Part shown: piece after piece, positions 58,036 to 64,000 of the stretch
Layout of the letters: each line of letters begins with the position of its first letter
Numbering within the stretch: position 1 is the stretch's first letter
Assembly (NCBI GenBank): GCA_003263845.1
Contig: JYJN01000172.1
Coordinates: 214,221-278,220 of the forward strand
From: Vibrio aestivus
Lineage (GTDB): Bacteria; Pseudomonadota; Gammaproteobacteria; Enterobacterales; Vibrionaceae
Length of the DNA stretch: 64,000 bases
Direction: 5' to 3'
Position numbers and translations under genes: made by a program
Notes under the pieces: generated by a model
Database searches by the model: none
What the model was told of the DNA's origin: nothing
Seen by the model: only the letters and a program-made list of their open reading frames with translations

Positions 58036-58092
58036 AGTATCTGTGTCATTAAATTTCACGACCTGATTAAGGGAGATTCATGGAAATCGCTT

Positions 58093-58746
58093 TCAATATA
58101 GCTCCATAAATCGCTCGCTAGCTAAATAGCCGCCAAGACCATCGAAGACAAACTGGAACGCTATACAGATAAGAATAAAACCCATGATCCTTGTCAGCGC
58201 GTCTAACCCCGTCACACCCAATACTCCCGAGATAAATGGCGCAGCCCGCATCGCCAGCCAAGCAACTAGCACCACTAACAAAATACCGGCTGAAATCGCA
58301 AAATAACCTGGAAAATCTTCTGAAGCGGCCGCCATACTAATTACAACCGAGATTGAGCCGGGGCCACTTAGCGATGGCATGGCTAACGGTGTAAATGCGA
58401 TATCTGATTTGCACTGAGATTCTGCTTCTGCCTCTTCTGATATCTCCTGGTTATTAGAGGTCGGCGACAGCATACTGAAGCCAACTCGCATAATGATAAT
58501 GCCACCCGCGACTCTAATCGCCGGTATTGAAATACCAAAAAACTCAATAATGATTGCACCCGACCACAGGAAAACAAGCAGAATACTAGCCATGAAAATA
58601 CAGGCTTTTAGAGCTTGCCTCTTCGACCACTCTTCAGTATGCCCACGAGTCAAAGACAAGTACAACGGCACAGTGCTAAATGGATTTGAGATAGGCAACA
58701 GTGCAAAAAAGGTGATACCTACTATTTCAAGAAAATGTAACATCAA
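58093..58746 (-). CDS. MarC-family membrane protein
   Basis: The protein has 217 residues and six predicted helices. It opens FFALLPISNPFSTVPLYLSL; later PLAMPSLSGPGSISVVISMA is the family hallmark. E. coli MarC was once linked to multiple antibiotic resistance, but that is not supported; the function is unknown. It is 17 bases downstream of the patatin gene and may be co-transcribed with it. Confidence 0.88.
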   Translation of the reverse strand: MMLHFLEIVGITFFALLPISNPFSTVPLYLSLTRGHTEEWSKRQALKACIFMASILLVFLWSGAIIIEFFGISIPAIRVAGGIIIMRVGFSMLSPTSNNQEISEEAEAESQCKSDIAFTPLAMPSLSGPGSISVVISMAAASEDFPGYFAISAGILLVVLVAWLAMRAAPFISGVLGVTGLDALTRIMGFILICIAFQFVFDGLGGYLASERFMELY

Positions 58747-58763
58747 AAACCTCTACTTACCCA

Positions 58764-59947
58764 TTACTCGCGAACTAGATTCTGTGTCCCGTATACCGGA
58801 GGCTCGCTATCCCAAGTTTCCTGTTGGCTTCCAAGGTCAAAACCGTACTCATACAATGACTGCATGTACGCTCGGTCAAACTGCAGTTCCGGATCTCTTT
58901 CAATGTCGAAGTTTTCATCTATATGCGCGAAGTAGAAATTTGCATTCGCTTGTTGGGCTTGGCGGTAAATCTGCATCACATCCCCACGCCCCTGATACTT
59001 GATGATGGTATCCCGTGAGCGGGAAACAACACTCGATAACGTCATTTCGGTTTCTGACCATCTCGGCAAAAACTCCCCATTGCGGATCACATAGACATTC
59101 AATGTTTGGTTATGCTCATCCGCTAAGGCACTTAGATCCCACGAGTCTGGAAACAAGAATACCTGTCTAGCGACACCGCCATCGACATGAACTTCCTGAT
59201 AGATCTCACCTTCATAAGAGACATCAATTTGTACCGCAGGCATCGCTCCTGGAACGGCTGTTGATGCCAAAATGATGTTTTCAAACAGAATTTCTGATTC
59301 TACTGTTCCCAGTGCGGCAATTGCTCCCATATTCCAAACAGTTAAACGCTGGGTATCGAGGTTAGTCGTCCCCATCACAAGAATTTTGCCATCTTGATAT
59401 CTTTTGGCGACTTCTTCCAATAACTCAGGAGTGATCGTTTCACGAACTTTCATTTCAAACGGTTCAATGTCAAAAAGAGAAGTCATCCTTTGTATAGAGA
59501 GAAGGGAGCGCGTTGTGTATAGGTCCACATCACTGTAATTGGTATAAAAATCGATAATGTGGCTATCGTAATCACTTCCTAGAAAAGCAAATACTGAAAT
59601 AATCGCACCAGTACTTACCCCCGTCACCATATCAAATTCGGGACGCTCCCCCGACTCACTCCAAGCAGAAAGAAGGCCAGCACCAAAAGCCCCATTCGCA
59701 CCGCCCCAGACAACGCCAGCAAATTCACTTCGCTCGACTCTGAGTTGGACATCGCAAAACGGCGCGATGCTCTGGCCATATGTCGGTCGTCAGAAACATC
59801 GCCCCATATACGGAGGTTCTCATTTGAAGCAGGTTTTACGTTTTGCGTTAAGTCAGCCGGAACACTGTGGTGTTCAATACTTTTTGCACAGCCTGCGAGG
59901 ATCAACGTGAACAAAATAAACGTCACATTTCGGGATAGGGTTAACAT
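58764..59947 (-). CDS. Patatin-like phospholipase lipoprotein (frameshifted)
   Basis: The start at 59947 gives MLTLSRNVTFILFTLILAGC, a lipoprotein signal; earlier in-frame starts up to 60049 are less likely. One base is missing in the CCCC run at 59704-59707. Restoring it gives LSGGGANGAFGAGLLSAWSE, with the oxyanion glycines, and leads to the nucleophile elbow GVSTGA. The catalytic Asp is in VHVDGGVARQVF. Joined length is about 394 residues. It probably acts on lipids at the envelope. A 17-base gap precedes marC. Confidence 0.87.
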
Positions 59948-60262
59948 CGCATGACGAGTTTGGTTCGAACCCAATGATAAGTTCATATCAGAGCGGTAAA
60001 GTACTCTCGGTATCCACTGCATGAATTGGGGTGAAGTTATAGTTTTCATTCTATTGCCTAAATCTACTATCTTTATTGGTAATTAATATCGAGCAAACAA
60101 ATACTTACCTACCCTTAATTACACCGACCATTCAGTATAACTATCTATCGATGCGCATAATTTAACCTTGAGATTAGTTTTCTCAAATAGAATAACCTTC
60201 CCTTAATAAAGTCCGATAATTCCGCTACAATGACATTTTGCTATGGATATGAGATTGTTGCG

Positions 60263-61272
60263 ATGAAGGATGAAGACCTCAATCGACTTGACTTTAACAG
60301 CCTAAAAATTTTGAAAGTCTTAGGCGAAGAGAACAGCACACAGGCTGCTAGTGTCAGGCTTAAAATGGGCCAATCGGCCGTTAGTAAGGCGCTTAACCGT
60401 CTTAGGCTGCAGTTTGATGATCCTCTTTTCACAAGAAAGCTACATGGGTTAGAACCAACGCCTATGTGTCAGCTTTTAATCGCTCGTTTACCCAATGTAA
60501 TGAATCAGATGGAAGCTTTGTTTTCGGATAACGACTCGTTTCAGCCTGAGCATTACACAGGTAGCATCACCATTCATATCAACCTTCCCTTTGTCACCCT
60601 CTCACCAATATCTTGATAGAGCAGTTTCATAAGCAAGCACCCAACGCAAAGCTAAGGTTTGAAGATTGGGGTCAAGACACGGAACGCCTCATCGAAGTTG
60701 GGCAAGTCGACCTCGCCGTTAATTACTACCCAATGGCGCTTTCATCGGCTATCTATCAAACGCCGATTTGCTACCCAAAGTTCAAATTATGTGTTGCACA
60801 GGGGCACCCACTAACCAAGAAAGATAAGATTTCTGTCGAGGATGTTGCTAACTCACAGCTGGTATTAGCAAGTCGTTCTTGGGAGCATGAAAATGGCAAC
60901 TATATCGAAACCTATCTAAAACGACGTGGATTCATTCCAAAAGTCCTGCTTCGCTCTGATAAGCTCGATACATGCAGTATGGTGTTGAAACAAACGCTTG
61001 CCGTCGCACCTGTTAGCGAGATCGTTAGTACCATAGTCAACGAAGAAGGGCTCGCGATATTGGATATTAGCCACCTAGATGATGTTACTCACTACCCTGT
61101 TGCCTACTTTGTTAATGATAGAGCCAAAGCCTCGCCCTACTCGCAGTGGTTAATCAATGAACTTCAACAAACTCTAGATTATTTGAAAAGTATCTACGAC
61201 AGCCCGATGCCCATTATCAATACCCCATACTCAAAGAATCAGAATTCGATTAAGGACTGCTATGAAAGATGA
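60263..61272 (+). CDS. LysR-family regulator 1 (frameshifted)
   Basis: The start MKDEDLNRLDFNSLKILKVL is set at ATG 60263. The winged-helix region has QAASVRLKMGQSAVSKALNR. One base is missing near 60594; adding it gives INLPFVHPLTNILIEQFHKQ and joins the effector domain (FEDWGQDTERLIEVGQVDLA). About 336 residues. Its stop overlaps the ATG of the next, paralogous LysR gene by 11 bases. LysR genes are usually single, so a tandem co-transcribed pair is unusual. Confidence 0.87.
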
Positions 61273-62187
61273 AGATATGCTTAAGCTCGACTTCAATAGC
61301 TTGAAAGTACTGAAGGTTCTTGGGGAAGAAAAAAACACAAAAAGAGCAGCCGATCGGCTGTTCCTAACTCCTTCAGCGGTTAGCAAAGCGTTAAGTCGAT
61401 TACGTGAGCAATTTGATGACAAACTGTTTGAACGCTCGGGCCGCGATATTGAGCCAACTGAGAAGTGTCAACGCTTGTTAAGTCGTATTCCTTCTCTTAT
61501 TGAAAGTTTAGATGAGCTATACGCAGAACGAAATGATTTTGACCCTCAGCGCTACAGCGGTGAGATTAACATCCACCTTAATTCGAACATCAGTTTCGGC
61601 GTTATGACGAAGCTTTTTTCAACGCTTCATGAAAAAGCCCCTAACGCCACTTTGTCTCTCCATAGTTGGTCTGAACAAACTGAAACACTACTCAAACTTG
61701 GCAGTGTCGATGTGGGAATTAATTTCTATCCTTTGGATATTTCTAAAGAGATCGTTCAATTCCCAATCAGTAGTCCAAAAGTAAAATTATGTGTCCATGA
61801 ATCTCACCCTCTCACCAAAATAGACAAAGTTGCCATTAGTGATGTAGTGAATTATCCAGCAGTCATGGTATCTCAACCCAACTTTCTTCAAAAAAGAAAT
61901 AAGATGGCAGAGTACTTCGCTCACCACGGGTATACCATTGAGCTTTTCCTTCAATCGGATAAAGCCGACATTTGCTTAGAGACGGTTCGAAAGATCCCTT
62001 GTTTTATGGGGGTTACAGAATTGGTTCGGGAGGAGCTGTTTGAAGGCTTAACCTTAATAGATGTGGATCATTGGGGGATGTCCCTCATCCACAGGTAGGT
62101 TGTTATACATCACACAAACTTCGGTCTACACCATATACTCAATGGCTAATCAGCGTAATACAAGAAACCATTGAATCGCTATACTAA
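61262..62187 (+). CDS. LysR-family regulator 2, tandem paralogue (frameshifted)
   Basis: Starts MKDEDMLKLDFNSLKVLKVL, nearly the same as its neighbour, with a helix-turn-helix RAADRLFLTPSAVSKALSRL. The effector domain has LSLHSWSEQTETLLKLGSVD. The frame stops early at 62098. Adding one C to the run at 62082-62084 gives PHPQVGCYTSHKLRSTPYTQ and then WLISVIQETIESLY to a TAA at 62185-62187. About 308 residues. The targets are unknown; the DUF1254 gene next door is one candidate. Confidence 0.86.
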
Positions 62188-62193
62188 AAGCAA

Positions 62194-62219
62194 AAGGGTT
62201 AGCCGAATGGCTAACCCTT
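62194..62219. terminator. Bidirectional terminator between LysR 2 and the DUF1254 gene
   Basis: Perfect 11-base stem AAGGGTTAGCC/GGCTAACCCTT with loop GAAT; an A-run precedes it. It is shared by the two convergent genes. Confidence 0.85.
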
Positions 62220-62229
62220 GCTAAATACC

Positions 62230-63652
62230 TTATTCACAACTGATTTTTTCAATATTTGGGAGAACCCAAGTGTTGTCATACCAAGCCGATTTCGGCCCGT
62301 AGATACGGAAATACGAGAAGAAACCTTCACCTTCATTTGTTTGGATAGTGTTAACTTCGTTGGCCACATTTGGTCCCCAAGTGATGGTGTATGAACCATC
62401 GGTATTTGGCTCTAGTCCATCCATGTAGCTGTTTACCGCCCACTTATGGTGGCTGTTACGGATCATTGAACGCTCTTGTGCTTCGTATGTCACAAGTGAC
62501 CAGAAGTTAGCGTATGGAACATCCGCAGGGATTGTCAGCTCATAGCAGTTAGAACCATTCAAGAACTCACCATTACTGTCTTTAGAGCCGTTCACGTATA
62601 CAGCACCAGCACCTTCTGGCGGACGAGCCATTGCGATAGAAGTAAAGGTCGCTTGGTGCGACCAAGTTGTCTGTGCAACTGGATCGATAATGTCTAGATG
62701 TCTGTGTGTCCAGTTCTCATCTTTCGAGGTGTTTGGTAGTGCCCAGTGGTTATCTTCCCACTTAAACGCATTTTGATCGCGGTTGTTGAACGTCATGGTT
62801 AATACACGTTCCCATGCTGTGCTAATCGCCTGATCGAGTAGAGCTTGATCAATCGTGCCATCAAAGAAGCCTGCATGGTGTAAGTTCGCTGTGTTGTGGC
62901 TATGTTTTACTGCGCCGTGACCGTTTAGTTCATAGTGCATTTTGATTAACTTAGGCATATCTTCCGCTTGGAACAACATGTCTTGGTAACCACCGTTGTC
63001 ATATACTGGCGCTGACGTATTGTAGAACGTAGTTTCACCCGGGTTGTCAATGTTATCAAGAGAGTAGGTTTTGATACCCGCTTGCAACTCTTTAACAGCA
63101 CCAGCCATGCCATCTTCTTTTTGGAAGCCACGGATGATCCAGTTAACTGTGTTAGTTGAAGACGGAGCGTGGAACATGCCTTCTGGCACCTCACCTTCCC
63201 AATCAGGCTAGTAAGTAGTAAGTGCCGCCTTGGCCTTGGTCAGGACCAAGTAGTCCGAAATCAGTAACAGGGATCCAGCCCGCAGCATTTGCCGCACCCA
63301 TAACACCTGCTGGTACTTCTAGCACCACCGCGCCACCTTGCTCGTTTAGATTGACGGCATGTACGGCATATACCGTTTCAGAGTTACCCGTTAACACTGT
63401 TTGGCGAGGGTCAACTGATGTTTCCATAATACCAATGTGTTGCGCTGATGAGCCTGCTTCTAAGTAAGAGTTGTGAAGTGCCATAAACGCAGCTTCAGGC
63501 TGTAAATCAACAAACGCACTGGTTACGTTTTCTAGATCCATCTGTTGATAGACAACAGCAGGATCATTCGAAGGAAAGCCGATAGGATTTGAATCAGCTA
63601 AGGCGTTAAAAGAAAGGGTAGCAATCGTAAGTGCCAGTACTGTTTTTTTCAT
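62230..63652 (-). CDS. Secreted DUF1254/DUF1214 protein (frameshifted)
   Basis: The signal peptide MKKTVLALTIATLSFNALA precedes a DUF1254 domain (QTVLTGNSETVYAVHAVNLN and GWIPVTDFGLLGPDQGQGG). A DUF1214 domain closes the protein (WSLVTYEAQERSMIRNSHHK, then GEGFFSYFRIYGPKSAWYDN). The frame shifts at 63206-63207 (GG, plus strand). Removing one base gives YYLLADWEGEVPEGMF; two missing bases would give LAPDWEGEV, closer to the family. About 473 residues. The family is widespread, periplasmic and of unknown function. It is divergent from a LysR gene, a common layout for a regulator and its target. Confidence 0.83.
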
Positions 63653-63774
63653 AATTTAAACCTGCAATTTGTGAGTGATATATTTCAATTTAAAAGTTAT
63701 GTGTCTAAACGTTCTTTGCCTAAACATTGATTGCTATTATAATTTGCGATAATTGAAAGCGAGGAAAGTCAAAC

Positions 63775-64000
63775 TTGAAAAAAACGAAAGTTGGAATTGA
63801 TCTTAATTTGCTTAAGATCGTCGTGGCTATGTATGAATTAAAGTCGCTGAAAGCGGTCGGAAGAAAGTTCAACCGTTCAGAGAGCGCTATAAGTAAAGCC
63901 TTATTGCGGGCGAGTGAAGAGTTAGGACAGACATTATTTGTACGTACAGCAGAAGGCCTAGAACCCACACACTATACAATTTCCATTTACCCAAATTTGA
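63775..64000 (+). CDS. LysR-family regulator 3 (partial, 3' end cut off)
   Basis: Starts with TTG at 63775 after GAGGAAAG; the first 75 codons are in the window. The helix-turn-helix reads KAVGRKFNRSESAISKALLR, followed by ELGQTLFVRTAEGLEPTH. It resembles the N-termini of the two tandem LysR genes, but less closely than they resemble each other. It is divergent from the DUF1254 gene (122-base spacer), which it may control. Confidence 0.8.
   Translation, partial: MKKTKVGIDLNLLKIVVAMYELKSLKAVGRKFNRSESAISKALLRASEELGQTLFVRTAEGLEPTHYTISIYPNL

Noticed and set aside
1..64000. Large-scale pseudogenisation
   Set aside because: The broken genes include essential functions and each is repaired by one base in a run, so sequencing error is the simpler explanation.
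1..64000. CRISPR arrays, tRNA or rRNA genes, prophage or insertion-sequence transposases
   Set aside because: No regularly spaced repeats, cloverleaf motifs, rRNA segments or transposase/integrase motifs were seen on reading both strands.

Overview
The window looks like chromosomal DNA of a marine gammaproteobacterium, most likely a Vibrio. G+C is low-to-mid 40s by eye. The evidence is the gene set (FabV-type enoyl reductase next to tesA/ybbA/ybbP, MneA-type manganese exporter, feoAB, nrdHIEF, sufABCDSE, RpoE/ChrR photo-oxidative cluster) and a Vibrio-style palindromic intergenic repeat. No rRNA, tRNA, prophage, integron or CRISPR was seen.

Layout. 0-5.7 kb: galE, then a TonB receptor / YfiR-like / diguanylate cyclase operon on the minus strand. 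5.9-9.8 kb: pxpABC (5-oxoprolinase) facing an FAD oxidoreductase. 9.8-10.1 kb: a spacer with a cluster of DnaA-box-like 9-mers. 10.1-15.1 kb: ybbP-ybbA, divergent tesA, fabV. 15.3-23.6 kb: a c-di-GMP protein, a palindromic repeat, and assorted housekeeping or unknown genes. 23.6-33.5 kb: an ECF sigma factor with its ChrR anti-sigma, then a long co-directional run (DUF523/DUF1722, photolyase, SnoaL-like, SDR, FAD oxidase, DUF1365, cyclopropane-synthase-like methyltransferase, DUF2878, chalcone-isomerase-like, DUF3833). It resembles the singlet-oxygen regulon of other proteobacteria. 33.7-38.3 kb: MATE pump, Cof phosphatase, OmpA-like lipoprotein, and an NhaC-family transporter behind tandem MetJ boxes (probably methionine uptake).

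38.6-57.3 kb is a metal block: mneA, feoAB with a small Cys-rich partner, a divergent locus of small secreted proteins with DUF4198 and an ABC/DUF4857 transporter, nrdHIEF, and sufABCDSE. Fur-box-like sites lie upstream of mneA, feoA, nrdH and sufA, and an FNR-like site lies before feoA. 57.5-64 kb: azurin, MarC, a patatin lipoprotein, two tandem LysR regulators, a DUF1254/DUF1214 protein and the start of a third LysR gene.

Quality caveat: about 27 single-base frameshifts interrupt conserved genes, nearly all explained by one base too few (mostly) or too many in a homopolymer. I treat these as probable sequencing errors and annotate each broken gene as one CDS across the shift. The best candidate for an undescribed system is the feo-divergent locus at 43.2-47.3 kb.
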